From Syntrophaceae bacterium (lineage in GTDB: Bacteria; Desulfobacterota; BSN033; UBA1163), in the NCBI GenBank assembly GCA_013388645.1, contig JACAEV010000029.1, forward strand, positions 1 to 45,950: 45,950 nt of DNA, in the 5' to 3' direction. The position numbers and the translations under genes were made by a program. Of this stretch, positions 32,439 through 40,908 are shown in pieces. The notes under the pieces were generated by a model, which was not told the DNA's origin, did not search any database, and worked only from the letters and a program-made list of their open reading frames with translations. Each line of letters starts with the position of its first letter. Positions within the stretch are counted from its first letter, which is position 1.

Positions 32439-34798
32439 TTACCTTCCCTTACCTTCAATGCATTGAGTAATTTTTCTGGAGTAATGGGCACCCGATGGAC
32501 TCTCACGCCCACGGCATCATAGATAGCGTTTGCAATGGCTGGGATCACAGCAGCTCGAGCACATTCCCCTGCTTCCTTGCCCCCAAAGGGGCCTTTGGGT
32601 TCATAATCACAACCATTCAGTATCACAATCTCTGGAACATCGAAGGCCCTTGGGATTTCGTAATCCACCAGATTCGGATTAATCACCCGTCCTCCTTCAT
32701 CGATCACCTCTTCGAGCAGGGCATCCCCCATTCCCATTACGGCCTGGCTCACCATCTGGCCATAGATGGAGGCCGGGTTGATTTCATAACCGCAGTCATC
32801 AGCAATACAGATCTTGAGAACTTTAGTCCTTCCCGTCTCTCGGTCCACTTCTACTTCTGCGGTAGCTGCTGCGAGACCGTAAGCGTCCGTGAATCTTCCC
32901 GTTCCCTTGGATAGACTGGGGTAAAATTCTATTTCCGGTACGGCCTTTTTGTAACCCATCCCGATCAGAGGATCCCCTAAATGTTTTTGAACATTGTATC
33001 TAAGGATTTCGCCAAAAGTAAGGGACTTCTCGGGTTTTGCCTTGATGAAGACTGTGCGGTTTTTCAAATCCAAATCTTCCATTTTCACCTTCAACAGTTC
33101 ACTTCCTACTTTTAAAATCTTCTGTCTTAAGTCGTGAGCTGCGTACCATACTGCCCCTCCACCTACAAACATTCCGCCACTCAGGAAATTACTGTAGTTC
33201 ATCGGACAAAGTTCTGAATCCCCTGATATCAGATTCACATCCTCCAAGGGCAACCCCAGTTCTTCGGCTGCGATTTGGGAATAGGTGGTATCCGCTCCCT
33301 GACCGAATTCACAATCCCCTTCCATCAGAGTGATCGTACCATCGTGGTTAAGTCTGACAATCGCAGCACAGGCAAAAGGCCAGTAACCGGAACCACTGAA
33401 CATTCCATTGATTCCGATGCCAACCCCGCGATTTTTATCTCTCTGTTTCCCCCTTTTTTGTTTCCAATCAATCGCATCAGCCACTAACTGGACGCACTTG
33501 GGCAGGCCATAACTTTCTAACTTATCGCCATTGGGGAGAATGTCCCCCTTCTTTCTGAGATTTTTTAAAATCACCTCTACTGGGTCTAACCCCAGATCTT
33601 CGCATATCATATCGATTTGGGAATCCACAGCAAAACGGTTCTGTGGTGCACCATGCCCTCGTTTTGCAAAACCAAAGTTCTTGTTGGTGTATACCCCTAC
33701 TCCTTCATGTCTCACATTGCGACGATTAAAACAGGGCTCAGAGAACTGGTGACTCAAGAACATGGCTACGGCAGCACTCCCTTTATAAGCCCCAGCATCG
33801 ACGATGACTTTTACATGTTGAGCAACGATCGTCCCATCCTTTTTCACACCTGTTTTGAGGGTCGTGTCGAAACGAATGCTGTTTCGGCATGAGGAAAAGA
33901 CTTCTTCCCGGGTCAGCTCTATTTTAACCGGTTTTCCGAGCTTTCTTGAAATGAAACCCGCAAGGACTTCAAAGTCAAAGATGACTGCTTTCCCCCCAAA
34001 AGCCCCTCCGATGTAGGTCTGATGAACCCTTATTTTCTGTATTGGAATTCCCAATGTTTTATGAAGCCAGTATCTTTTTAGTTCATAAGCCATGTGATTG
34101 AGCCATACCTCTAACCTCCCCGTAAAAGGGTCATAGCTGGCTACTATGGTATGTGGCTCCATGGCCATATGCGATGTCGCAGGGCTCCAAAACCGGTCCT
34201 CACGAATATGGTCTGCTTCAGCAAATCCCTTCTCAATATCGCCATATGAAATAAGAACTCTTCCTGCCACATTGTTGATCGGGGTATAGGAATGTGATTT
34301 TCTCGCCACGCCCCAATCCTCCCAGGCGCAACTCGTCGTCCGGGTAATCTCTCCATGAATTTGGGGTGCCCCATCCTTCATCGCCTCTTCTGGGTCAAAA
34401 ACGGCAGGAAGAGGGTCATATTCCACCTCGATGAGATCTAAAGCATCCTCTGCAATGTCAGGATCGACCGCTGCAACCGCTGCCACAGCTTCACCTACAA
34501 ACCGGACTTTATCTTCCGCCAAAGGGCGCTCTTCCGCTGGGTAAGTGGGTGTATCCACAAAACCGTAGCGGATTCCCCAGGTGTCCTTGCCCGTAATCAC
34601 GGCTTCAACACCGGCTAATTTTTCCGCTTTGCTAATATCGATACTGACAATCTTTGCATGGGGGAGGGGGCTTCTTAACAGCTTTCCATAAACCATATTC
34701 GGAAGAACAATATCGGTTGTGTACTTGGCCTGTCCGGTTAATTTTGCGATGCCATCCACTCGAGGCAATGGTTTACCGACTACAGAATATTCTGTCAT
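32432..34798 (-). CDS. Molybdenum hydroxylase large subunit (xanthine oxidase family)
   Basis: This 788-aa protein starts at GKPLPRVDGIAKLTGQAKY, the typical N-terminus of the family, and carries the GGAFGGK and RGHGAPQNRF loops that bind the cofactor and an active-site Glu at about residue 745 (GGKEAGECA). The CO-dehydrogenase signature (AYRCSFR) is absent, so oxidation of CO is unlikely; aldehyde, aromatic or N-heterocycle hydroxylation is more plausible. It works with the [2Fe-2S] subunit overlapping by 4 bp and an FAD subunit. A distinct single-chain paralogue is at 11268. The specific substrate is not visible. Confidence 0.9.
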   Translation of the reverse strand: MTEYSVVGKPLPRVDGIAKLTGQAKYTTDIVLPNMVYGKLLRSPLPHAKIVSIDISKAEKLAGVEAVITGKDTWGIRYGFVDTPTYPAEERPLAEDKVRFVGEAVAAVAAVDPDIAEDALDLIEVEYDPLPAVFDPEEAMKDGAPQIHGEITRTTSCAWEDWGVARKSHSYTPINNVAGRVLISYGDIEKGFAEADHIREDRFWSPATSHMAMEPHTIVASYDPFTGRLEVWLNHMAYELKRYWLHKTLGIPIQKIRVHQTYIGGAFGGKAVIFDFEVLAGFISRKLGKPVKIELTREEVFSSCRNSIRFDTTLKTGVKKDGTIVAQHVKVIVDAGAYKGSAAVAMFLSHQFSEPCFNRRNVRHEGVGVYTNKNFGFAKRGHGAPQNRFAVDSQIDMICEDLGLDPVEVILKNLRKKGDILPNGDKLESYGLPKCVQLVADAIDWKQKRGKQRDKNRGVGIGINGMFSGSGYWPFACAAIVRLNHDGTITLMEGDCEFGQGADTTYSQIAAEELGLPLEDVNLISGDSELCPMNYSNFLSGGMFVGGGAVWYAAHDLRQKILKVGSELLKVKMEDLDLKNRTVFIKAKPEKSLTFGEILRYNVQKHLGDPLIGMGYKKAVPEIEFYPSLSKGTGRFTDAYGLAAATAEVEVDRETGRTKVLKICIADDCGYEINPASIYGQMVSQAVMGMGDALLEEVIDEGGRVINPNLVDYEIPRAFDVPEIVILNGCDYEPKGPFGGKEAGECARAAVIPAIANAIYDAVGVRVHRVPITPEKLLNALKVREGKK

Positions 34799-35283
34799 TT
34801 TGCCACCTCCTTTTTCTGTGCGACAGCTTTAATCGCTTCAATATATTGTGTGTATCCCGTGCACCGGCACAGGTTTCCTTCCATATCCCTTCGAATCTCC
34901 TCCTCATTAGGATGGGGATTCTCATCGAGCATGGCCTTAGAAGACATGAGTTTTCCTGGTGTGCAAAACCCACACTGGAAGGCGTGGTAATCCAGAAAGG
35001 CCTGCTGAAGAGGGTGCAATTTCCCATCTCTGGAAGCTAATCCCTCAACTGTCATCACCTCTCTCCCATTGACCTGTAGGGCCAACACAGAACAGGCCTT
35101 GACAGCCATTTTATCGACGATCACTGTACAGGCCCCGCATGAATTATCCATGCACGCCTGCTTTGCACCCGTGAGACCCAAGTCATTCCTTAAAAATTGT
35201 AATAAGGTGGTCTTAGGCTTGATCAACAATTCGTAAGGTCTCCCATTGACGTTTACCTTTAATATTTTTTTTGCAATATCCAT
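34795..35283 (-). CDS. Molybdenum hydroxylase [2Fe-2S] subunit
   Basis: This 162-aa protein carries two [2Fe-2S] clusters. The N-terminal set is Cys44, 49, 52 and 64 (ACMDNSCGACTV...AC), and the second set is QCGFC with CRCTGY near the C-terminus. It relays electrons from the molybdenum site to the FAD subunit. Its ATGA overlap with the large subunit gene indicates translational coupling. The ribosome-binding site GAAGGAGGG lies upstream of the ATG at 35283. The 4-hydroxybenzoyl-CoA reductase type is a possible relative, but subunit composition here does not show its [4Fe-4S] insert. Confidence 0.9.
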   Translation of the reverse strand: MDIAKKILKVNVNGRPYELLIKPKTTLLQFLRNDLGLTGAKQACMDNSCGACTVIVDKMAVKACSVLALQVNGREVMTVEGLASRDGKLHPLQQAFLDYHAFQCGFCTPGKLMSSKAMLDENPHPNEEEIRRDMEGNLCRCTGYTQYIEAIKAVAQKKEVAK

Positions 35284-35310
35284 AATGGATGTTCCCTCCT
35301 TCGATAAAAA

Positions 35311-36183
35311 TTAAGTCCTTTTGGCTTTTTCAAAGGCTTCTTTAACGGCTCTTCTGACTAACACCTTCGCGATCTCCCTGCGGAATTCGGCAGAGCCATG
35401 AACATCAGAAGTCGGATTCGTCTCCCCTGAAGCCAACTGAGCTGCTTCCGCGATCAGATCATCATTGATCTTCTTCCCTATCAATAATTCCCCTGCTTTC
35501 TTGGCGATTAAAGGAACAGGTGCGACTGCACTCATTACAATCCTTGCATCCCTGCAGGTCATCTTATCCGATTCGAGGATGATACAGGTAGACGTTGATA
35601 CAATTTTTATTCCTGCCTCAATCGTGCTAAATTTCATGTAAACCACACCGGCATGAGGAACCGGGGGTGTCAACTGAATCTCCGTTAGGATTTCATCTGG
35701 CTCGAGAATGGTGGTAAAGTAATCCGTAAAAAACTCCGCCAGAGGAACGATCTTCTCTTCTCTTGAGCTGACGATTTTTATCTTTCCATTCAATGCGATC
35801 AGTGAGGGTGCAGGATCTCCAATGGGGTCCCCGCTGCAAAGATTTCCACCGATTGTGCCCCAATTTCTGGTTTGAACCGAGGCGACACTCTTCTCCATCT
35901 CGGAGAGAACAGGATACTTGCTCTGGATGAGGGGTGATTTCTCGATGGCTCGATGGGTGGTCAATGCTCCCATCCTTAGGCCTTTTTTCTCGTCAAAGGT
36001 TAGGTAGTCAAGTTCTGTTACTCCTTTTATATCAATTAAGTAAGAAGGGCTGATCAGTTTCTGTCTGAGGAGGGTGATGAGTGATTGCCCTCCGGCAAGG
36101 ATCTTTCCTTCTTCTTTGTATTGAGAGATTAAAGCGCAAGCCTCCTTAACGGTTTTCGTTGGAAGATATTCAAAGTCTCTCAT
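35311..36183 (-). CDS. Molybdenum hydroxylase FAD subunit
   Basis: This 290-aa protein has two FAD-binding signatures: AGGQSLITLLRQKLISPSYL (about 31-50) and TIGGNLCSGDPIGDPAPSL (about 109-127). These are the CoxM/medium-subunit landmarks. It passes electrons from the iron-sulphur subunit to an external acceptor. It has no [4Fe-4S] insert like the 4-hydroxybenzoyl-CoA reductase beta subunit. It overlaps the CoxG gene by 4 bp (ATGA) and precedes the iron-sulphur subunit by 27 bp. A second, more degenerate FAD subunit is at 36858. Confidence 0.9.
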   Translation of the reverse strand: MRDFEYLPTKTVKEACALISQYKEEGKILAGGQSLITLLRQKLISPSYLIDIKGVTELDYLTFDEKKGLRMGALTTHRAIEKSPLIQSKYPVLSEMEKSVASVQTRNWGTIGGNLCSGDPIGDPAPSLIALNGKIKIVSSREEKIVPLAEFFTDYFTTILEPDEILTEIQLTPPVPHAGVVYMKFSTIEAGIKIVSTSTCIILESDKMTCRDARIVMSAVAPVPLIAKKAGELLIGKKINDDLIAEAAQLASGETNPTSDVHGSAEFRREIAKVLVRRAVKEAFEKAKRT

Positions 36184-36644
36184 GATTTGATCTCCTTTTG
36201 GGCCTCAATCTTTTCTTTGAAAGACCGTATAAATTGTTCTCCTATTTTTTTAGCCTGGGCTCTCATGACCCTTTCCCCAAATGTGGCGAGTCGACCCACA
36301 ATATTGATATTGGATATGTAGGAAACCTCTACTTCATCCTCCCCAATTTCCCTTAGGTCAACATCACTCCTCTGCGTAAAGGTTCCGGCTTTTCCGAGAT
36401 CTTCTCCCTGTGACTCTAAATGGATGTGTTTGGGTTCATCCATCTCTGTAATGGTAGATATGAATTTAAATCGAACCTTGATCGGGCCAACCCCTGCATG
36501 TACGATGGTAAGATATCGTCTTTCATCGATCTTTTCGATTTTTTCACATCCGGGAACGCAACGGCCTATCTCTTCTGGATTCATGGCAAATTCCCATACC
36601 TTCTTAATCGATGCTTTGACGATAAATTTCTCCTGAATCAGCAT
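36180..36644 (-). CDS. coxG: CoxG-family (SRPBCC) accessory protein
   Basis: This 154-aa SRPBCC-fold protein matches the CoxG family. Landmarks are FIVKASIKKVWEFAMNPEEIGRCVPGCEKIE at the start, SNINIVGRLATFGERVM in the last third, and RSFKEKIEAQ near the end. CoxG proteins accompany molybdenum hydroxylases and are thought to help membrane anchoring or enzyme maturation. The C-terminal membrane helix of CoxG from carbon monoxide dehydrogenase systems is not present, so it would be soluble. Its start lies within the 59-aa ORF upstream, with a strong AGGAGGGG ribosome-binding site. Confidence 0.85.
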   Translation of the reverse strand: MLIQEKFIVKASIKKVWEFAMNPEEIGRCVPGCEKIEKIDERRYLTIVHAGVGPIKVRFKFISTITEMDEPKHIHLESQGEDLGKAGTFTQRSDVDLREIGEDEVEVSYISNINIVGRLATFGERVMRAQAKKIGEQFIRSFKEKIEAQKEIKS

Positions 36645-36783
36645 CCTCTATTTCCACCCCTCCTTTCTTCATTTTTTGTTTCATTTTTGCTTTCAATTCC
36701 CCTGCAAACAAGCATTCATTTTCCCTTGGGCACTTCTTCTTTTTTAGAAATGTACATTCTTGCCTACCATATAAACATTTCAT
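36604..36783 (-). CDS. Cysteine-rich 59-aa ORF, not in the track
   Basis: Reading the minus strand from the ATG at 36783 gives 59 residues beginning MKCLYGRQECTFLKKKKC, with four Cys (3, 10, 18, 24) in a spacing that could bind zinc or an iron-sulphur cluster, then a Lys-rich helix. It fills the otherwise empty 214-bp gap between the second FAD subunit and coxG, and overlaps the start of coxG by 41 bp. Only a weak GGAAGGG lies upstream. The rest of the gap is pyrimidine-rich on the plus strand. It may be a real small gene in the operon; no family is recognised. Confidence 0.45.
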   Translation of the reverse strand: MKCLYGRQECTFLKKKKCPRENECLFAGELKAKMKQKMKKGGVEIEDADSGEIYRQSID

Positions 36784-36857
36784 TGCTTTCTCTACCCTTC
36801 CTTTTCTATTAGGCTTCTCTTAAATTCTAAAAAAATCATCGGGAGAGAAAAAATTTT

Positions 36858-37772
36858 TTAATAGCCTAAAGCGAATTCACCGATGGCGCGATCCACTGCC
36901 TGCCGAATGGCCTCCTCAATTAACTCCTGAGCTCTTCCTTCCGCTTCTGCATCCGATCTTCCGCCTACCTCCTTCGCAGCAGCGCGGGCTGTTTCTTCTA
37001 TCAAGTCATTATCGATCGGTTTATCTTTCATGAAACCCACTGCCTCCCTGGCCTCCATGATCTTCGGCGTTACCCCCCCTACTACGATCCGGAGTTCCTC
37101 AACATTGACATGCTTCCCATCTAATTGAAGTGAAACCGCTGTGTTGAATGTGGGAGCCCCTGAAGATCCGCCACTTTTCATATAGACGAGACCTATGTCA
37201 GCGGACAGCTTTGGAATCCGAATCTCGGTAAGCACCTCATCCTTTTGAAAGGCAGCCTCCCCATTTTGATCAAAAAGATCCTCCAAAGGAATGGTTTTCC
37301 ATCCCTTGAGTCCTTCCACCACTGCTTTGGCTCCCAATATGATGAGAGGAGGGGCAATATCAACCGAGGAGGCTGGATGAGAGAGATGCCCCCCCATCGT
37401 GGCCATATAATAAGCCCATCTCGCTTGGTTCACTCCCGGTTCCCTTTGTTGGATGGCCTCGACCAGTATTTTGGCTTTATCATTGGCTATTGAGGATTGG
37501 CTTATGGCATATAAGGTCGTCAATGCTCCAATTCTTAACCCCTCTTCATCCGCAGTGATAAATTCGAGATTAAGGATACTCTTTAGGTTAATAAGATATC
37601 GGGGGGTAATTTTTCTTTGTCTCATCGAAGCCATTAACTTCGTTCCCCCTGCTATGATCTTTGCATTTTCCTGATACTGATTTAGCCAAGCACATGCCTC
37701 TTTGGTCGTTTTCGGTTCTAAATATTCGAACTCGATAATCCCATCCAAGTCATTAAAAAAAGATGATTGCAT
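36858..37772 (-). CDS. Second FAD-binding (CoxM-like) subunit, degenerate motif
   Basis: This 304-aa protein is homologous to the FAD subunit at 35311. The first FAD motif is kept (AGGTKLMASMRQRKITPRYL), but the second reads TMGGHLSHPASSVDIAPPL where the other has TIGGNLCSGDPIGDPAPSL; Asn is replaced by His and the loop differs. It could bind FAD less tightly, use another flavin, or serve as a scaffold. It is the first structural gene after tetR (97-bp gap) and has GAGGAG before the ATG. The operon thus has two FAD subunits for one molybdenum and one iron-sulphur subunit. A separate role or an alternative complex is possible. Confidence 0.85.
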   Translation of the reverse strand: MQSSFFNDLDGIIEFEYLEPKTTKEACAWLNQYQENAKIIAGGTKLMASMRQRKITPRYLINLKSILNLEFITADEEGLRIGALTTLYAISQSSIANDKAKILVEAIQQREPGVNQARWAYYMATMGGHLSHPASSVDIAPPLIILGAKAVVEGLKGWKTIPLEDLFDQNGEAAFQKDEVLTEIRIPKLSADIGLVYMKSGGSSGAPTFNTAVSLQLDGKHVNVEELRIVVGGVTPKIMEAREAVGFMKDKPIDNDLIEETARAAAKEVGGRSDAEAEGRAQELIEEAIRQAVDRAIGEFALGY

Positions 37773-37784
37773 AAAATCTCCTCG

Positions 37785-37806
37785 GATCCTTCATCGATAA
37801 AGGATC
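37785..37806 (-). promoter_or_regulatory. Palindrome between tetR and the second FAD subunit gene
   Basis: GATCCTT-CATCGATA-AAGGATC has perfect 7-bp arms and lies about 13 nt upstream of the ATG of the second FAD subunit. It may be an operator or an RNA hairpin that adjusts translation. No promoter was clear in this short gap. Confidence 0.3.
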
Positions 37807-37869
37807 TCCTCCAAATGTTTTCATTGGAAAATTAGCCTCTTTTCATCCAAAAGATTTCTTCATCTATCC

Positions 37870-38517
37870 TCAAGGCTCTTTCGACGTAGTGGACTCCTCT
37901 TTCTTAAAGGAATCGATAAGAAGGTCTGCTAATTCATCAGCATATTGGGTGAGAGAGTACCTTCTGTCTTTCAATAACCATCGAATGATGATATGCTCAA
38001 TCGCTCCAACACAAATGCTGCGAGCCAGGAAAATATTGATTTCTTTTTTGACACTTCCTTCCTCCTGGCCTTCCTTAATGATGTCAAGGACAATTTTATA
38101 AAAATTCCTTGCTGCCTGATAGGCTTCATTTGACACATAGGTTTTACTCGTTTTTAATTCAAGGAGGACAATGGAACCATATCCTGGATTCTTCTCAACA
38201 TAATTAAGCCACCACCAGATGAACTTTCTGAGTTTATTTAAAGCCCCTTTGATCCCCATCATATGGTCATTGATTTGGGGAATGAGTTCTTTGGTGACTT
38301 CCACAGGGATGGACAGGAGTAAGTCTTCCTTATTCTTAAAATATTCATAAATGGTGGCGTCCCCGATACCTGCATCCTTAGCGATCTCAGCAATCGTAGC
38401 ATTTTGATAACCTTTATCCCCAATGATTTTAATTGCGGATGCTAATATCTTTTTCTTTTTTTCGGATTCTTGGTTTTCATTAAAAATATTTTTAGTAAAT
38501 TTCAATTTTTTTTTCAT
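37870..38517 (-). CDS. TetR-family transcriptional regulator
   Basis: This 215-aa protein has the TetR helix-turn-helix at about residues 25-65: KILASAIKIIGDKGYQNATI, then AEIAKDAGIGDATIYEYFKNKEDLL, followed by an all-helical ligand domain. It is upstream of the molybdenum hydroxylase operon on the same strand with a 97-bp gap, so it probably regulates itself and that operon; acyl-CoAs or aromatic acids are common ligands in the FadR/PaaR-like branch (inference). A good promoter (38576-38603) drives it, but the ribosome-binding site is weak. The N-terminus is unusually Lys-rich (MKKKLKFTKN). Confidence 0.85.
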   Translation of the reverse strand: MKKKLKFTKNIFNENQESEKKKKILASAIKIIGDKGYQNATIAEIAKDAGIGDATIYEYFKNKEDLLLSIPVEVTKELIPQINDHMMGIKGALNKLRKFIWWWLNYVEKNPGYGSIVLLELKTSKTYVSNEAYQAARNFYKIVLDIIKEGQEEGSVKKEINIFLARSICVGAIEHIIIRWLLKDRRYSLTQYADELADLLIDSFKKEESTTSKEP

Positions 38518-38575
38518 GTAATCCAGGGATGATTAAATGCTTTATTAAATTTGATTCGGGATTTCTATCAAAATC

Positions 38576-38603
38576 ATAATATAAAAGTAAATTTTTTTGT
38601 CAA
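38576..38603 (-). promoter_or_regulatory. Promoter of tetR and the molybdenum hydroxylase operon
   Basis: On the minus strand, TTGACA (38603-38598) and TATTAT (38581-38576) are 16 bp apart, giving a transcript start about 50 nt before the ATG at 38517. Confidence 0.6.
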
Positions 38604-38683
38604 GTCTTTTTAAAAAAATATTTTAACCATCTAAGATTATTAGCTTATTTATCGAACAATGATGCAATCATTTCATTTTTATT

Positions 38684-38702
38684 TTCCGAATAGAATTCGG
38701 AA
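38684..38702. promoter_or_regulatory. Perfect palindrome upstream of tetR
   Basis: TTCCGAAT-AGA-ATTCGGAA has 8-bp perfect arms. It lies about 80 bp upstream of the tetR promoter in an AT-rich stretch (38518-38840) that has no other ORF. A binding site for TetR or an activator is possible. Confidence 0.35.
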
Positions 38703-38840
38703 ATTCCATCAAAAGGGGTGCTATATTGGCCCATTTCTTTTTGATTTTATTCTGACATCTATTCATCGTTCAAAACATAACTTGTCTGTCTTAATATTTT
38801 CAGTAAACCAATAGGCCATGTTGAGTAAGAAATGAAATTT

Positions 38841-39016
38841 ATGATTTACAGGAAAAGAAGAATACTTGATAAACGAATCAAAACGATCAAAAAAGCTGCT
38901 CAGGAATTAAAACGACTCTTTGGGGCGTTCAAGCCGTTGATCGGAATGCTGTGCAAATTCTTGTTCCGGTGAGGATGATCGAGATCAATGTCAGTGATGT
39001 GAAAGATCTGATTTAA
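38841..39016 (+). pseudogene. Frameshifted copy of the 58-aa small protein gene
   Basis: The sequence aligns with the gene at 23845. Its start reads LDKRIKTIKKAAQELKRL, then one base is missing (CTCTTTGGGGCGTT versus CTCTCCGGTGGAATC), and after the frameshift the remaining DNA still encodes the matching EINVSDVKDLI ending with TAA at 39014. The frame up to the shift ends early at a TGA. It is not in the track because of its size. It lies just downstream (convergent) of dctM and beside the tetR operon. Confidence 0.75.
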
Positions 39017-39030
39017 ATTCAATCACCCTC

Positions 39031-40332
39031 TTATTTTGCCAAACCAGGTAAGATCAGGGCGAGTTTGGGGAAAGCCATCAATATGCCTGCATTAATAAAT
39101 ATGGCAATGAGAAATGGAAAGATTCCTTTAAAAATCTTTTCGAGGGGAACCTCTGGAGCGATCCCTTTAATGACATAGACATTGACCCCAACAGGGGGCG
39201 TAATCACTCCCATCTCGCTGACCAATACAATGATCACACCAAACCAGATAGGATCAAATCCGAGTTTGACCACTACCGGAAAGATCACAGGGACGGTAAG
39301 CACCACCAAAGCCATGGCATCCATAAAACAGCCCCCTATCAGATAAATCATGACAATCACCCCCATGATCGCCATTGGGGGTAACGGGAGCCCCCCCACC
39401 CAATCAGCCAGAATAAAAGGAATGGTGGAGACAGCCATAAAATGGCCGAATACCGTAGCTCCTGCAATGATGCAGAGCACCATGCAAGAGGTCCGCAATC
39501 CATCCCTCGTCGAATCAATAAAGACTCGCCAGCTCAGTTGCCGCCTCACCAGACCAATCATCAGAGCACCGGCTGCGCCAATCCCTCCTGCCTGAGTCGG
39601 GGTAAACCAACCGAAAAACAACCCACCTATAACCAGAGCAAATAAAATCAAGGCTTCAAAAATCCCTATCAGGGCTTTCCCCTTTTGTTTGAAATCTGTA
39701 GAAGCTCCTGCCGGGGCACAGGCTGGGTTATGCCAGCAAAGAAGACCTACGGTTATAACGAATAAGAAGGTGAGGATCATCCCCGGGATGATTCCGGCGA
39801 CAAAAAGTTTACCTATGGACTGCTCGGTCATAATCCCATAGACAAGAAAAATAGTGCTCGGAGGAATGAGGATGCCAAGTGTCCCTGCACTGGCAATACA
39901 GCCCGTAGCGAAACTATCGTCATAATGGTATCTTTTCATTTCTGGAAGTGCGATTTTTCCTATGGTGGCGGCTGTAGCGGCTGTGGACCCACAGATGGCA
40001 GCAAAGAAACCACAGGCAACGACCGTGGCCATCGTCAGCCCGCCTCGAAGGCTCCCCAAAATTGTATAAGCGGCATCATAAAGTCTTTTACCGATCCCTG
40101 AGGCAAACGCAAAGGACCCCATCAGGATAAACATCGGGATCGCACTAAGGGGAAAGCTTGAAAATTGCTCGAAAAAGTCCCGGGCGAGAAGTTTGAGACC
40201 TGCATGAAAAGAACTTAGGTAAGAAAATCCAAGGAATCCAACAATAGCCATGGAAAAGGCAACCGGTACCCTGAGGAGAAAGAGGAAAACGAGTAAAGCA
40301 ATCCCAATGATCCCAACACTAACTGGATCCAT
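39031..40332 (-). CDS. dctM: TRAP transporter large membrane subunit
   Basis: This is a 433-aa protein if started at ATG 40332, which overlaps dctQ by 14 bp and has GAGGT upstream; the track's GTG at 40347 has no ribosome-binding site. About twelve membrane segments are visible. Family landmarks are LLRVPVAFSMAIVGFLG, IPMFILMGSFAFASG, CGSTAATAATIGKIALPEM and ITPPVGVNVYVIKGIAPEVP. DctM is the ion-coupled translocating subunit of the TRAP system. It is the last gene of the ligase-dctP-dctQ-dctM series. The substrate is set by DctP. Confidence 0.9.
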   Translation of the reverse strand: MDPVSVGIIGIALLVFLFLLRVPVAFSMAIVGFLGFSYLSSFHAGLKLLARDFFEQFSSFPLSAIPMFILMGSFAFASGIGKRLYDAAYTILGSLRGGLTMATVVACGFFAAICGSTAATAATIGKIALPEMKRYHYDDSFATGCIASAGTLGILIPPSTIFLVYGIMTEQSIGKLFVAGIIPGMILTFLFVITVGLLCWHNPACAPAGASTDFKQKGKALIGIFEALILFALVIGGLFFGWFTPTQAGGIGAAGALMIGLVRRQLSWRVFIDSTRDGLRTSCMVLCIIAGATVFGHFMAVSTIPFILADWVGGLPLPPMAIMGVIVMIYLIGGCFMDAMALVVLTVPVIFPVVVKLGFDPIWFGVIIVLVSEMGVITPPVGVNVYVIKGIAPEVPLEKIFKGIFPFLIAIFINAGILMAFPKLALILPGLAK

Positions 40333-40834
40333 GACTGAATACCTCACTTAATGATTTGAGGACTTCTATCAAAAAAGCCAAACAGACTGGAATAGAACAA
40401 AGGGCGATGAGATAAGCAAAAGGGTAAAAAGGCAAATATGAAGTGGAACCAATCTCCCCTGATTTTTGAAGGGACATCCCATAGAGATAACTCTGCCAAA
40501 GAATGAGAACGAAGAGAATCAATGATAAGAAAGAACTGAAACTGCTGATCGTCGCCCGGATACGCTTTGGAAACCGGTCAATGATAAATTCTACACGGAT
40601 ATGCCGACCAAGGATAAGGGTAATGGCAATGGCAGGAGCAATCGCGATGATTTGAGAAAAACTAATGATTTCAACAGAACCAGGAAAAGGCCATAAAAAG
40701 AGCTTTGACCCCACGACATCAATAAAGTTGACAAGAAACATCAGCAAAATACCGATGACTCCAACCCATTCAAGGGAACGACTTAATGACCTTGTAAACT
40801 GATCCAAAAGATTTAACCATTTTTCAAACTTCAT
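40319..40834 (-). CDS. dctQ: TRAP transporter small membrane subunit
   Basis: This 171-aa protein has four predicted membrane segments, with FLVNFIDVVGSKLFLWPFPG near the first and LGRHIRVEFIIDRFP after the second (the family-conserved region). It bridges DctP and DctM. It is translated close to dctM (14-bp overlap). A 160-bp inverted-repeat element separates it from dctP, so expression levels of binding protein and membrane subunits may differ. Confidence 0.85.
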   Translation of the reverse strand: MKFEKWLNLLDQFTRSLSRSLEWVGVIGILLMFLVNFIDVVGSKLFLWPFPGSVEIISFSQIIAIAPAIAITLILGRHIRVEFIIDRFPKRIRATISSFSSFLSLILFVLILWQSYLYGMSLQKSGEIGSTSYLPFYPFAYLIALCSIPVCLAFLIEVLKSLSEVFSHGSS

Positions 40835-40908
40835 CCTCTTTTCTACCTCATGAACATTCCTCCCTTTAGCGGCTGTATCGTAAGATGGAAAAACAGACTA
40901 ATCGAAAA

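Noticed and set aside
32432-36183. CO dehydrogenase (coxMSL) call
   Set aside because: The large subunit lacks the AYRCSFR active-site motif; the loop reads RGHGAPQ.
32432-36183. 4-hydroxybenzoyl-CoA reductase (hcrABC) call
   Set aside because: The FAD subunit has no extra cysteine-rich insert for the [4Fe-4S] cluster expected in that enzyme.
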